Assembly: GCA_043806135.1 (NCBI GenBank) | Contig: JAZDHG010000026.1 | Location: 1 to 31,205 of the forward strand | Direction of reading: 5' to 3' | Source: JAGLQQ01 sp043806135 | GTDB lineage: Bacteria > Omnitrophota > Gorgyraeia > B26-G9 | DNA: 31,205 nt | The notes under the pieces: model-generated | What the model was told of the DNA's origin: nothing | Databases searched by the model: none | The model's input: only the letters and a program-made list of their open reading frames with translations | Translations under genes and position numbers: made by a program | Part shown: in pieces, positions 1 to 6,936 of the stretch | Layout: the number at the start of each line of letters is the position of its first letter | How positions within the stretch are numbered: position 1 is the first letter of the stretch

Positions 1-1217
1 GTCAAAAGCTTGGTCGCAAACAGATTGCGTGAGAGCCTTATAACCTTAAGGTTGTGGTCCAGGCTCTTCTGCGTATAGCTTGTATACAGCGAGTTCTTGA
101 TGATCTCAACCAGATTGTCTATCTCATTGAACAGCTCGAATTTATCCAGAGACTCATGCTTGTTTAAATATTCTATGTATTTGTCCAGTTCAGGCCAGGT
201 CCTGTCTAAGGTCTTGGCCTTCTTATCCATGTTGTTATAGAGTTTCTTCAACACATTATGATAGGTAAGCTCATCCATGCTCTTGGCCTTGAATTCTACG
301 GTTGCCCGCAAAAATTCTTCCAGATCAAATCGGGAAAGATTCTTGGTCAGATAATCTATCAGTTCTTTCCTCTGCCCCTCTGCTTTTTCCAGGCTGATCG
401 TGTTCTTTATCTCAATACTCTCAACCAGCTGTTCCACGATCTTAAACTCTTTTTTTAAATTCTCCTGCTTATACAGATTACTGATATATACAATATAGTC
501 TTCAAAGTTAAGCTCTCCGTTATCGTAGGCTACGATATGGTCATCCAGCTCTCTTAATTTCTTGTTGTAAATTTTCCCTTTAAGTATATTAAGATCATTT
601 TCCAGTACAGTAATACCCTCTAAGATCCTCTCCCGGCTCGGCAGGGCCCGCAGAAATGCGTCCAGGTTCTTATCGTAGTATTTCTCGTCCTCTGCACCGT
701 ATAATACGATATCCCGGTCTGTGGTGATCGCGAAATACTCGGTCCCGTTGATGCGCGCTTCTCTTAAAAAATAATCCGCCACCTGTTCTTTTATCTTCTC
801 ATCAGGCAGCTCCTTATAAAACGTAGTATCGATCTTCCCTGACCCGCCTTCTACGCTTATTAATCTCAGCCCGTATGTCTTTATGATATGATCGATTATG
901 GCGGCGATATTCTTCTGCGCTTTATAATTGCAGTGCAGGTCCTGGATATTAATGATCAGTTTTCCGCTGGAATTTGCCGGTACATGCACATCCTTGACAA
1001 ATCCGATCTCCTGCGGGATTTCCAGATTCCTGAGCACCTGCTTTACGCGGGATTCGTCTTTGAGATTGCTGCTCTTGAGTGTTTCTACGCGGGTTTTTAA
1101 AAAGGATTTTTCCTGCCCAAAGGTTAATTGAACATTAAAAACCAATAAAGCAAGTATAAATATGCATCCTATCCTATTAAAAATTAAAACAATCTGCTTT
1201 GGTAAAAAACTTTTCAT
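1..1217 (-). CDS. Exported EreA/ChaN/TraB-like protein, C-terminus beyond window
   Basis: Open for 405 codons from an ATG at 1217 and runs off the left edge, so the C-terminus is missing. AAAGG lies about 7 nt before the ATG. Residues 1-34 form a signal peptide (basic start, hydrophobic core, cut near FGQ-E). Residues 87-131 contain IINIQDLHCNY and LISVEGGSG, with H95 and E123. A His in a strand-end motif followed about 30 residues later by an E-G-G/A motif recalls the EreA/ChaN/TraB fold, whose members include haem-binding, esterase-like and protease-like proteins. The next section (GTEYFAI, LYGAED) resembles an uncharacterised family I remember from Omnitrophota and Elusimicrobia. The rest is charged and helical. 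It has its own promoter and a structured leader. The family assignment is inference; the enzyme activity is unknown. Confidence 0.75.
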   Translation of the reverse strand, partial: MKSFLPKQIVLIFNRIGCIFILALLVFNVQLTFGQEKSFLKTRVETLKSSNLKDESRVKQVLRNLEIPQEIGFVKDVHVPANSSGKLIINIQDLHCNYKAQKNIAAIIDHIIKTYGLRLISVEGGSGKIDTTFYKELPDEKIKEQVADYFLREARINGTEYFAITTDRDIVLYGAEDEKYYDKNLDAFLRALPSRERILEGITVLENDLNILKGKIYNKKLRELDDHIVAYDNGELNFEDYIVYISNLYKQENLKKEFKIVEQLVESIEIKNTISLEKAEGQRKELIDYLTKNLSRFDLEEFLRATVEFKAKSMDELTYHNVLKKLYNNMDKKAKTLDRTWPELDKYIEYLNKHESLDKFELFNEIDNLVEIIKNSLYTSYTQKSLDHNLKVIRLSRNLFATKLL

Positions 1218-1236
1218 TTCAGCCTTTCTTTAATTT

Positions 1237-1310
1237 GGGATACGGAGATAGGGGGAAGTAGGGGCCAATAACCGCCTTAGGGGATAAGGCGATTCTAATC
1301 TCCGTACCCC
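1237..1310 (-). ncRNA. Structured leader RNA, copy A (C-rich element)
   Basis: Read on the minus strand, a 13-bp outer stem (1298-1310 with 1237-1249) encloses TTAGA, a 7-bp hairpin (1285-1291 with 1273-1279) and the motif CCCCTACTTCCCCC (1251-1264). Copy B at 2889-2967 has the same layout with different stem sequences. One outer-stem pair is G.U on the minus strand but A.C on the plus strand, so the minus strand is probably the functional RNA. The element ends about 20 nt before the ATG of the 1217 gene, beside its ribosome-binding site. A G-run upstream (about 1368-1375) is complementary to CTTCCCCC and could form an alternative pairing. I match it to no known RNA family. Confidence 0.6.
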
Positions 1311-1407
1311 AAAATAAACTAATTTTCACCTTTTAAAATCTTCTTAGTTGAAAGTGAAATAAAAAGAGCCCTTCCCCCCCAATATATAACTTCTTTATTA
1401 CAATAGA

Positions 1408-1436
1408 ATTATATCATATTTAAAGGATGATTTCAA
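1408..1436 (-). promoter_or_regulatory. Sigma70 promoter for the exported EreA-like gene
   Basis: TTGAAA (1436-1431), a 17-bp spacer and TATAAT (1413-1408) on the minus strand. Transcription would start near 1401, giving a leader of about 185 nt that contains structured RNA copy A. It lies just past the end of the radical SAM gene, so the two genes can be transcribed separately. Confidence 0.75.
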
Positions 1437-1491
1437 TATAAGGAAAAAATAAAAAAATATAGATAAATTTTGATAAGTATTTGCAATTTCA

Positions 1492-2724
1492 TTAGATAGA
1501 TGACTGGATAGTTCTGGATGCAAACAAAAATACCTCTTCTGTTGTAAAAATTGGAGAATTTGATAAAATTCGCTCATTCGGAGGGATAAGCCTGTACCAA
1601 TAGATTTCGTTAATATCTTGGGGTTTTGCCTCTATAGCATAACCTTGATCCAGCAAATCTCCCATTAAAATTCTAAGATCCACAGATTCTAAAGCAAGTG
1701 CTTCTGCCAGCAAGTACATATTTCCGTCCATTTTTATTGTAAAATGAATATTTTTCAATTCACGATTTAAATATCCAAACTTATTAAAAAGATTTAACAC
1801 CTCAATATTGAATTTTTCGGCTATATTAGCTGCTCCCCCCTTTGACCACTCTATCCCCCACTCATAATCAACAATAGCATCTGAAATATTAAAAAGTTTT
1901 CGTAAAGTTTCCCATACGCTTTTTTGCATTCTGTTTATTTTATCAAACTTTTCCATACGGTCCGAAACATATCTATATTCCAATTGTACATTTGACTTTT
2001 CTCCTGTCTGAGGATTTACACTAAGCGTTTGGATGATTTCTGAAAACCTTTTTACATATTTTTCTTTGATCTCCTGTGATTGCGGATTTTTAAAAACATC
2101 ATCATGCCATACATGAAAGCTAAGCAGAACGTAAACACTAAAAGACAGGCTGGCTAGCTTTTCTGCTGCTCTTTTAGGGATTTCATCCCCCTTTTCCCAT
2201 CCATGCGTTATAATCCAGCAATTAAGCCCCTTGTTATGGATCAATTCGATGACATCACAAATATCCTTATCTCCATCTTGATAATAGAAAGGTTCAAAGT
2301 TCAAGCATACAGATACTGTTTTCACTCCGGCCGCCTTAAGAATATCAAGATTCCTTTCAATTTCTGAAAACGGCATATGCATTAAATGGTCCTTGAAATT
2401 TTCTGGACCATGAGTACAGATTAAACATCGGTTATGACACCCCGAAGATATCTGCAGCTGGGCAATCTTTTCTTCATTGTTGAAAAATTTATATAATCTT
2501 GTAGCAAAAGGCAAGAACCGCTTTATCGGAGTAAAGAACAGCTGTTTTACAACCTGAGCAAGCGGCGTAGATACTAAATAGGCATTTTTGAGTTGAGTAG
2601 AGTCAATATTAATTCCTGGGCTTAAGCAGTCAGCATCCTGAGCAAAACAGAAAAACACCTGAGTAAGCATCAAGGTCTGAATAAGAAAAAAACAAATCGC
2701 GCTCTTAAGTTTCATGTTTCTCAA
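1492..2724 (-). CDS. Radical SAM protein with an N-terminal signal-like segment
   Basis: 410 aa. The radical SAM cluster motif CxxxCxxC is present as C96, C100 and C103 (SSGCHNRCLICTHG), so a [4Fe-4S]/SAM enzyme is expected. Residues 8-29 form a hydrophobic segment ending in CFAQDADCLSP, which looks like a signal peptide. That is odd, because radical SAM enzymes are normally cytosolic. The start is TTG at 2724: AAGGGG lies 8 nt upstream of it but 17 nt upstream of the ATG at 2715. The substrate is not evident. The C-terminal part (about residues 210-410) lacks an obvious SPASM-type Cys cluster. It has its own promoter, and the terminator-bearing RNA copy B lies further upstream. Radical SAM membership is firm; function and location are open. 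Confidence 0.8.
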   Translation of the reverse strand: MRNMKLKSAICFFLIQTLMLTQVFFCFAQDADCLSPGINIDSTQLKNAYLVSTPLAQVVKQLFFTPIKRFLPFATRLYKFFNNEEKIAQLQISSGCHNRCLICTHGPENFKDHLMHMPFSEIERNLDILKAAGVKTVSVCLNFEPFYYQDGDKDICDVIELIHNKGLNCWIITHGWEKGDEIPKRAAEKLASLSFSVYVLLSFHVWHDDVFKNPQSQEIKEKYVKRFSEIIQTLSVNPQTGEKSNVQLEYRYVSDRMEKFDKINRMQKSVWETLRKLFNISDAIVDYEWGIEWSKGGAANIAEKFNIEVLNLFNKFGYLNRELKNIHFTIKMDGNMYLLAEALALESVDLRILMGDLLDQGYAIEAKPQDINEIYWYRLIPPNERILSNSPIFTTEEVFLFASRTIQSSI

Positions 2725-2779
2725 GACAAAATCCCCTTAAATATTAATTAATCACGCTATAAGTTAAAAAGAGTAATAA

Positions 2780-2808
2780 AGTATACCATAGCTTTGATGC
2801 GCTTTCAA
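2780..2808 (-). promoter_or_regulatory. Sigma70 promoter for the radical SAM gene
   Basis: TTGAAA (2808-2803), a 17-bp spacer and TATACT (2785-2780) on the minus strand. The start point would be near 2773, about 50 nt before the TTG start codon. It lies downstream of RNA copy B and its U-run, so the radical SAM gene need not be co-transcribed with copy B. Confidence 0.7.
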
Positions 2809-2876
2809 GGAGGGTAGCCAAATCCATAATATTTGCAATTTATTGTAAATAAATAAGATACGGCAGAACACCTAAG

Positions 2877-2967
2877 AAAATAAAAAAAGGGGATGCGAAG
2901 AACGGGGGAAGTAGGGGTCTTCTTTCAACGCCTTATAAAATATAAGGACGTCTAACTTCGCATCCCC
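2877..2967 (-). ncRNA. Structured RNA, copy B, with terminator-like 3' end
   Basis: On the minus strand a perfect 12-bp outer stem (2956-2967 with 2889-2900) encloses TTAGA, a 7-bp hairpin (2941-2947 with 2931-2937) and CCCCTACTTCCCCC. The outer stem is followed at once by T7-A-T4, the form of an intrinsic terminator. With the promoter at 3038-3066 this could give a free RNA of about 150 nt, or an attenuator. Its stems differ in sequence from copy A yet stay paired, which supports an RNA structure. The C-rich single-stranded segment resembles an anti-Shine-Dalgarno seed. I recognise no known family. Confidence 0.62.
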
Positions 2968-3037
2968 AAAAATAATCAGATTTAAAAACCATTAAATACT
3001 TTCTATAAAAGCTCTCGTTATTAACGAACGGATTGCA

Positions 3038-3066
3038 AGTATATCATAGGTTTTTTAAAATTACAA
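3038..3066 (-). promoter_or_regulatory. Sigma70 promoter for structured RNA copy B
   Basis: TTGTAA (3066-3061), a 17-bp spacer and TATACT (3043-3038) on the minus strand. Transcription would begin near 3031, about 65 nt before the outer stem of copy B. Confidence 0.65.
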
Positions 3067-3114
3067 TAGCAGGCAAAAAAATTTTTAGTCGGTTTTAGGA
3101 TAGAAATTGAGCTT

Positions 3115-3161
3115 TTGCCGTCCAGACAAGTTTGAGCTTCCATCTGGTCGCTCAGTTCACC
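3115..3161. repeat. 47-bp dispersed repeat, copy 1
   Basis: Matches 3633-3679 at about 42 of 47 positions. The shared core includes CATCTGGTCGCTC and GTTCACC. Both copies lie in the hairpin-rich stretch around tRNA-Leu. I see no coding sense. Confidence 0.7.
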
Positions 3162-3306
3162 AAGCTTTAGCTCCCTTGTTTCTTGTGGGGGTAAAATTAA
3201 AAATCGCGAAGCGATACCTTTTTAGGGGGTACAGATTTTTCCCCGAAAGGGATAAATTCACTCAGTAACTTATGTGCATTTTATTTCATAAGTCACGAGT
3301 TCATTT

Positions 3307-3338
3307 AAAAGAAGAGGGGGAATATTCCCCTTCTTCTT
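3307..3338. repeat. Palindrome in gene-poor region
   Basis: GAAG and GGGGAAT arms pair with ATTCCCC and CTTC around a central palindrome. It is one of at least five inverted repeats in the geneless stretch 3067-3760. A 76-codon plus-strand ORF across it looks spurious because it is made of these hairpins and a tRNA fragment. Confidence 0.5.
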
Positions 3339-3373
3339 TGACTAAGAATTATTCCTTTGGAAAAGGGGTGAAT

Positions 3374-3405
3374 CCGAGAGGGGAAAACCTCGTTTTCCCT
3401 ATCGG
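3374..3405. repeat. Inverted repeat (CCGA / AGGGGAAAA arms)
   Basis: CCGA-x-AGGGGAAAA pairs with TTTTCCCT-x-TCGG around a 5-nt loop. It sits directly beside the terminator hairpin at 3411-3439. Confidence 0.5.
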
Positions 3406-3410
3406 AACGA

Positions 3411-3439
3411 AAAAACCTCAAACTTTTTGTGAGGTTTTT
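3411..3439. terminator. Bidirectional intrinsic terminator
   Basis: A 10-bp stem, AAAAACCTCA with TGAGGTTTTT, and a 9-nt loop. A T-run follows on either strand. On the minus strand it directly follows a tRNA-Leu 3'-end copy (3441-3461), so it may be the terminator of a lost tRNA gene. Confidence 0.65.
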
Positions 3440-3440
3440 A

Positions 3441-3461
3441 AGTTGGTGCGGAGAGAGGGAT
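3441..3461 (-). repeat. Duplicated 3' end of tRNA-Leu, copy 3
   Basis: 21 bp match the 3' end of the intact tRNA-Leu (T-arm half, acceptor strand and CCA) plus a few bases beyond. The rest of a tRNA cannot be found. A strong terminator hairpin follows immediately on the minus strand. It is either a remnant of a deleted tRNA gene or an attachment-site-like duplication. Confidence 0.65.
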
Positions 3462-3471
3462 CCGTCTACGT

Positions 3472-3512
3472 AAAAAAATACTTCGCCGGATTAATTTACT
3501 GATCAGGCGAAG
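3472..3512 (-). terminator. Intrinsic terminator-like hairpin
   Basis: CTTCGCC (3512-3506) pairs with GGCGAAG (3487-3481) across an 18-nt loop and is followed on the minus strand by TATTTTTTT. It lies between the two tRNA-Leu 3'-end fragments. Confidence 0.5.
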
Positions 3513-3552
3513 CTTATCACCATATTCACACTTCTCTGGCGAAGACTGATGA

Positions 3553-3573
3553 TGGTGCGGAGAGAGGGATTTG
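3553..3573 (-). repeat. Duplicated 3' end of tRNA-Leu, copy 2
   Basis: Identical to the last 21 nt of the intact tRNA-Leu at 3761-3847, including the encoded CCA. The sequence diverges immediately on both sides. It has the same orientation as the intact gene. Confidence 0.7.
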
Positions 3574-3632
3574 CCTCCTACATTCACAACTTCCTGTTGC
3601 TCATTGCTTAGGCTCCCCCCGGCTCACTAAAT

Positions 3633-3679
3633 TTGCCATCCAGGCAAATTTGAGCTCCCATCTGGTCGCTCCGTTCACC
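3633..3679. repeat. 47-bp dispersed repeat, copy 2
   Basis: Partner of 3115-3161 with about five mismatches. It lies between the intact tRNA-Leu and its first 3'-end duplicate. Confidence 0.7.
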
Positions 3680-3718
3680 TTGCTTCAAATCCCCTTGTTT
3701 CACTCAAGCTTTTAGTCA

Positions 3719-3750
3719 AAGATCTCTTTGAAGGAATTCAAAGGGATCTT
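3719..3750 (-). terminator. Hairpin downstream of tRNA-Leu
   Basis: AAGATC-x-CTTTGAA pairs with TTCAAAG-x-GATCTT around GGAA. It lies 10 nt past the tRNA 3' end on the minus strand. Only a short T-run follows, so termination is plausible but not strong. Confidence 0.4.
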
Positions 3751-3760
3751 AATTTTGAGT

Positions 3761-3847
3761 TGGTGCGGAGAGAGGGATTTGAACCCTCAAGAGATTGCTC
3801 CCACTAGCCCCTCAAGCTAGCGTGTCTGCCAGTTCCACCATCCCCGC
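3761..3847 (-). tRNA. tRNA-Leu (anticodon GAG), CCA encoded
   Basis: 84 nt plus an encoded CCA. The acceptor stem is GCGGGGA with TCTCCGC (one G.U pair). The anticodon stem is CTAGC/GCTAG with loop TTGAGGG, giving anticodon GAG. A long variable arm, typical of type II tRNA, precedes the T-arm GAGGG-TTCAAAT-CCCTC. It reads leucine CUC/CUU codons. Extra copies of its 3' end occur at 3441-3461 and 3553-3573. Confidence 0.95.
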
Positions 3848-3903
3848 ACAGCAGTAAATAAGGTTCTTTCTTGTTTAATGTGGTAAAGGAACCTGATTTC
3901 ACA

Positions 3904-4062
3904 GATTAAAACAAGATTACATAGATTCATTCTCCGTCAAACCTAAGCAATCGCTGTTATCTGTTTTTAATCGTTGTAATCATTAGTCATTCTTATTTCT
4001 ATCTAACTGCTTCACTTTTATTATCTTACAAAAATTATTCCACTTTAGATAAGAATGACTCA
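3904..4062. repeat. Dispersed repeat R1, copy 1
   Basis: About 155 bp related to 20058-20211. Conserved blocks are an ACAAGATTA-x-ATAGATT block, a 31-bp block containing CTGTTTTTAATCGTTG, and a terminal part from 3986 to 4059. That part is bounded by the inverted repeat GTCATTCTTAT / ATAAGAATGAC and contains ATTATTCCACTTTA. No ORF is evident. The remaining sequence to 4247 is A+T-rich and I see nothing else in it. Confidence 0.7.
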
Positions 4063-4247
4063 TAAATAATAAGTGCTCTATTTATACCATGAAGCATAAA
4101 AAAATTCAATAAGGAATTTTTGTAGAGTTTACCAATTTTTAAAATCACATAATAACTTATTACGAAGCAGATAGGGAAAATTATTTTAGCGGATTTAAAG
4201 GTTGCTTTTAAAGAATTTTGAGAAGCAATAGTTAAATTTATTTAAGC

Positions 4248-5378
4248 TTATAGTAACTCAGAGGCTATAGTATCATAAAAAAGCATTCCCCTTTTACTTA
4301 GCCTATAACTGCCTCTTGAGCTCAAGATAAACTTTTGTTTTACAAACCCATCAAGCTTTGCCGTCAAGCATCTGTCTACCTTTACCCCTGTCCTTTCTTC
4401 AATATCCCTAAGAGAAAACCCCCTCAAAAGCCTTAGATTCAAGATGATTGTCTCTGTCAGTCTTTCTCTATCCCCTAGTTTTTCCTGTTTATACTTTTTA
4501 ATGCTGCCTGACAGTATCTGGTGTTGATATTTTGGTAAACTTTGCGGTTTAGCAAAACGCCTGCCTTTAAGATATGAGTACGCTCCAGCCCCTAAGCCGA
4601 TATACTCTTCGTTGCGCCAGTAGATAGAATTATGCAAAGACTCCTGTCCTTTTAAAGCAAAACTTGAAATCTCATAATGAAGAAACCCTGCTCTTTCCAG
4701 TTTACGGCAGCCGAGCTTATACATTTCAGCCTGTAAATCATTATCTGCAACATCCAACTTGTCTCTGATTAGATAAAAAAATGTGTTTTTTTCTATTTTC
4801 AGATCATAGCATGATATATGAGGGATTTCTGTCTTTAAAAACCTATACAGATCTTTTTCCCAATCCTTTAGGGTTTGCCCCGGTATGCCGTAAATAAGAT
4901 CAATACTTGTCTTATTAAAACCGGCATTTTTTATAAGGTCTATGGCATTAAAAACATCCCTTGCGGTATGAGCACGGCCCAAAAGTTTTAAATTTCTATC
5001 ATTAAAAGACTGTACGCCCATACTTATCCTGTTTATTCCGCCGCTTTTATATATGGCAAGTTTTCGGCGGGAAATGCTCTCAGGATTAACCTCTATTGTC
5101 ACCTCATTGATACTGCTAACATCGAAATTATTTCCTATTTCATATAATATTTGAGCAATATATTCCGCCTTTATCAAAGAAGGCGTGCCCCCTCCAAAGT
5201 ATATGGATTTAATAATATGTTTTTCCTTACTAAAACCTGAGATTTTAATATCAGCAAACAGCGCTTTTATATAGGAATTTACCTGATTTTCACAGGATGG
5301 GACTAAAGAATTGAAATCACAGTATGCGCACTTTTTAACGCAAAAGGGAATATGTACATATAATCCGCATGGTTTCAT
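4248..5378 (-). CDS. hemW: HemW-type radical SAM haem chaperone
   Basis: 376 aa, the usual HemW length. The N-terminus GLYVHIPFCVKKCAYCDF carries the radical SAM motif C13-xxx-C17-xx-C20 followed by D-F. HemW shows this form, whereas true coproporphyrinogen dehydrogenase HemN has a fourth Cys there. FGGGTPS and the C-terminal winged-helix-like HemN_C segment (about residues 290-376) complete the family pattern. HemW proteins bind haem and help insert it into respiratory enzymes; they do not make porphyrin. No haem biosynthesis genes are nearby. A 157-bp gap with a hairpin separates it from the upstream peptidase gene, so separate transcription is possible. Misannotation as hemN is the main alternative. 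Confidence 0.88.
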   Translation of the reverse strand: MKPCGLYVHIPFCVKKCAYCDFNSLVPSCENQVNSYIKALFADIKISGFSKEKHIIKSIYFGGGTPSLIKAEYIAQILYEIGNNFDVSSINEVTIEVNPESISRRKLAIYKSGGINRISMGVQSFNDRNLKLLGRAHTARDVFNAIDLIKNAGFNKTSIDLIYGIPGQTLKDWEKDLYRFLKTEIPHISCYDLKIEKNTFFYLIRDKLDVADNDLQAEMYKLGCRKLERAGFLHYEISSFALKGQESLHNSIYWRNEEYIGLGAGAYSYLKGRRFAKPQSLPKYQHQILSGSIKKYKQEKLGDRERLTETIILNLRLLRGFSLRDIEERTGVKVDRCLTAKLDGFVKQKFILSSRGSYRLSKRGMLFYDTIASELL

Positions 5379-5395
5379 AGCTGCCGGCCCTTAAT

Positions 5396-5512
5396 GGGAC
5401 TGTTATAAAACACAGTCCCCACAAATCAACACAAATTAAAATACGAATTTAACACAAATTACCGACGAGCTATTTGTGACCATTAGTTAAATATTAGTGA
5501 TAATTCGTGTAG
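5396..5512. repeat. Hairpin and short degenerate repeats upstream of hemW
   Basis: GGGACTG (5396-5402) pairs with CAGTCCC (5413-5419). It is followed by several ACACAAATT-like units and inverted forms (TATTTGTG, AATTCGTG) to about 5512. The hairpin has no adjacent T-run on the minus strand, so I do not call it a terminator. Confidence 0.4.
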
Positions 5513-5535
5513 CTTTGTCGTTTCACAATAAAGCC

Positions 5536-6930
5536 TTAATATCCAAATTCACTTTTCCAATCACGCTCCAAAACCTCTAAATCAACAAAAAGAACATCTT
5601 TAACCGCTTTGTAAATGCTGTCCCCGGCTTTCAGATGCTCTAAGAGAGTCTTCATGTCATGCAAAGAAGATCTTTTAATGAGATACTCTATAAAAGATTC
5701 TGACTGTGCATAAACCAATTCAATACGATTCGGCGAAAGGAATGATAATCTGCTTAAATCCATAACACCAAGCTTGTCGACAGAAAAAGTATTTTCCTGT
5801 TCAAAAGCTTTTTTTAAAAGTATTTTTCTTTCTTTGCGCATATCCGGAGTTTTAAACTTTTTTGCCGCATGTTCAGCAAGTCCTTCATTAAGCCAAAGAG
5901 GAACATTATCCCCTCCTAATATACGTATAAGCACATGCGCATATTCATGGTATAATACTGCCTTCATGAAAATTTTATGTTCAATCAGATTTTCACCAAA
6001 TCGGATTTTCCCATCATATGTCCCGGCAGCCCAGTCAGGGAAATAATCCAGTTTTTGCAATTTGTTTTTTGGATAAATAACTACCGGTACCGTTGCCCTT
6101 GGATAAAGGTCATAGTCCTGTCCGACTTCCCGGTAAGCATTGCGTAAAATCTCCGCAGCCTGCTCAGCCAGATCCTGCTTATCAATGCCTTCAAATTTCA
6201 ACTTGAAGTTCTCAATCTCCTTTATGCTGAAATTTCTTTCTGTTTCCTGATCTTTCTCAAGCTTTTCAAGTTTTATGCGTATATTATACAAGCTTGGGTT
6301 AAGCTCTAATGCTTTCTTCCAGTTATCCTTTGCCCTATAATAATTATCTCTGAAATAAGCAATCTCCCCTTTCAAAACATACAAATACGGATTATTTTCA
6401 TCAAATCGCTCAGCATTTGAAAGCATTCTATCGGCATTATCATATTCATTTTTACGCATTAAATTATCTGCCCAAACAAGATATATGGTTCCCGCGTTTT
6501 TCTTCAAGACAGGTTCTTCCGGAAAGTAATCAACCGCTAATTTAAGGCATTGAGCTGCCTTGCGGAAATCCCCTCCATCTTTAAGCTCAAGCCCGTAGCT
6601 GTTATAGTAGACAGCCAGCGTTTTCTTTATAACCTCCACATCCGGAGCGAGATCCAAAGCCCTCTCTTCCTTACTTATTGCCTCTTCCCATAAACCATCA
6701 TCAGCCAAGTCTCTTGCCCGATTATGGTAAAAAACACTTAGCTCCTTGTTTATTCTTTCATTGTATGGATCATAAGCAATTTTTTTTTCATACTCTTCAA
6801 TTTTTGATTCCAGTCTGTTTGCATCTTCAGAAAATAAAATACCGGGAACTATAAGAATACTTCCCGGAACCAGAACGATAAATAGGACAAAAATTAAATT
6901 TATCTTAAAACCCATCGCGGTATTTTTCAT
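5536..6930 (-). CDS. TPR protein with C-terminal gluzincin (peptidase MA-like) domain
   Basis: 464 aa. Residues 10-34 are a hydrophobic signal/anchor segment ending near LFSED, so the protein is probably exported or membrane-tethered. Residues about 36-225 are tetratricopeptide-type helix pairs (NRARDLADDGLWEEAI, DNWKKALELNP). The C-terminal domain carries HEYAH (H328, E329, H332) followed by WLNEGLAEH with E349, the HExxH...E zinc site of gluzincins, and matches the peptidase MA family pattern. It starts 6 bp after the nicotinamidase stop, so the two are probably co-translated. The substrate is unknown; envelope protein turnover is only a guess. The ATG at 6930 has a weak ribosome-binding site, and an ATG five codons in is possible. 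Confidence 0.8.
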   Translation of the reverse strand: MKNTAMGFKINLIFVLFIVLVPGSILIVPGILFSEDANRLESKIEEYEKKIAYDPYNERINKELSVFYHNRARDLADDGLWEEAISKEERALDLAPDVEVIKKTLAVYYNSYGLELKDGGDFRKAAQCLKLAVDYFPEEPVLKKNAGTIYLVWADNLMRKNEYDNADRMLSNAERFDENNPYLYVLKGEIAYFRDNYYRAKDNWKKALELNPSLYNIRIKLEKLEKDQETERNFSIKEIENFKLKFEGIDKQDLAEQAAEILRNAYREVGQDYDLYPRATVPVVIYPKNKLQKLDYFPDWAAGTYDGKIRFGENLIEHKIFMKAVLYHEYAHVLIRILGGDNVPLWLNEGLAEHAAKKFKTPDMRKERKILLKKAFEQENTFSVDKLGVMDLSRLSFLSPNRIELVYAQSESFIEYLIKRSSLHDMKTLLEHLKAGDSIYKAVKDVLFVDLEVLERDWKSEFGY

Positions 6931-6936
6931 TTATTT

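Noticed and set aside
3272..3502. 76-codon plus-strand ORF
   Set aside because: It is made of hairpins and a tRNA 3'-end fragment, with no ribosome-binding site or recognisable domain.
3067..3760. CRISPR array
   Set aside because: Repeats are few, irregularly spaced and include tRNA fragments; there are no regular spacers and no cas genes.
4248..5378. Coproporphyrinogen III dehydrogenase (hemN)
   Set aside because: The cluster motif continues D-F after the third Cys rather than a fourth Cys, which fits HemW.
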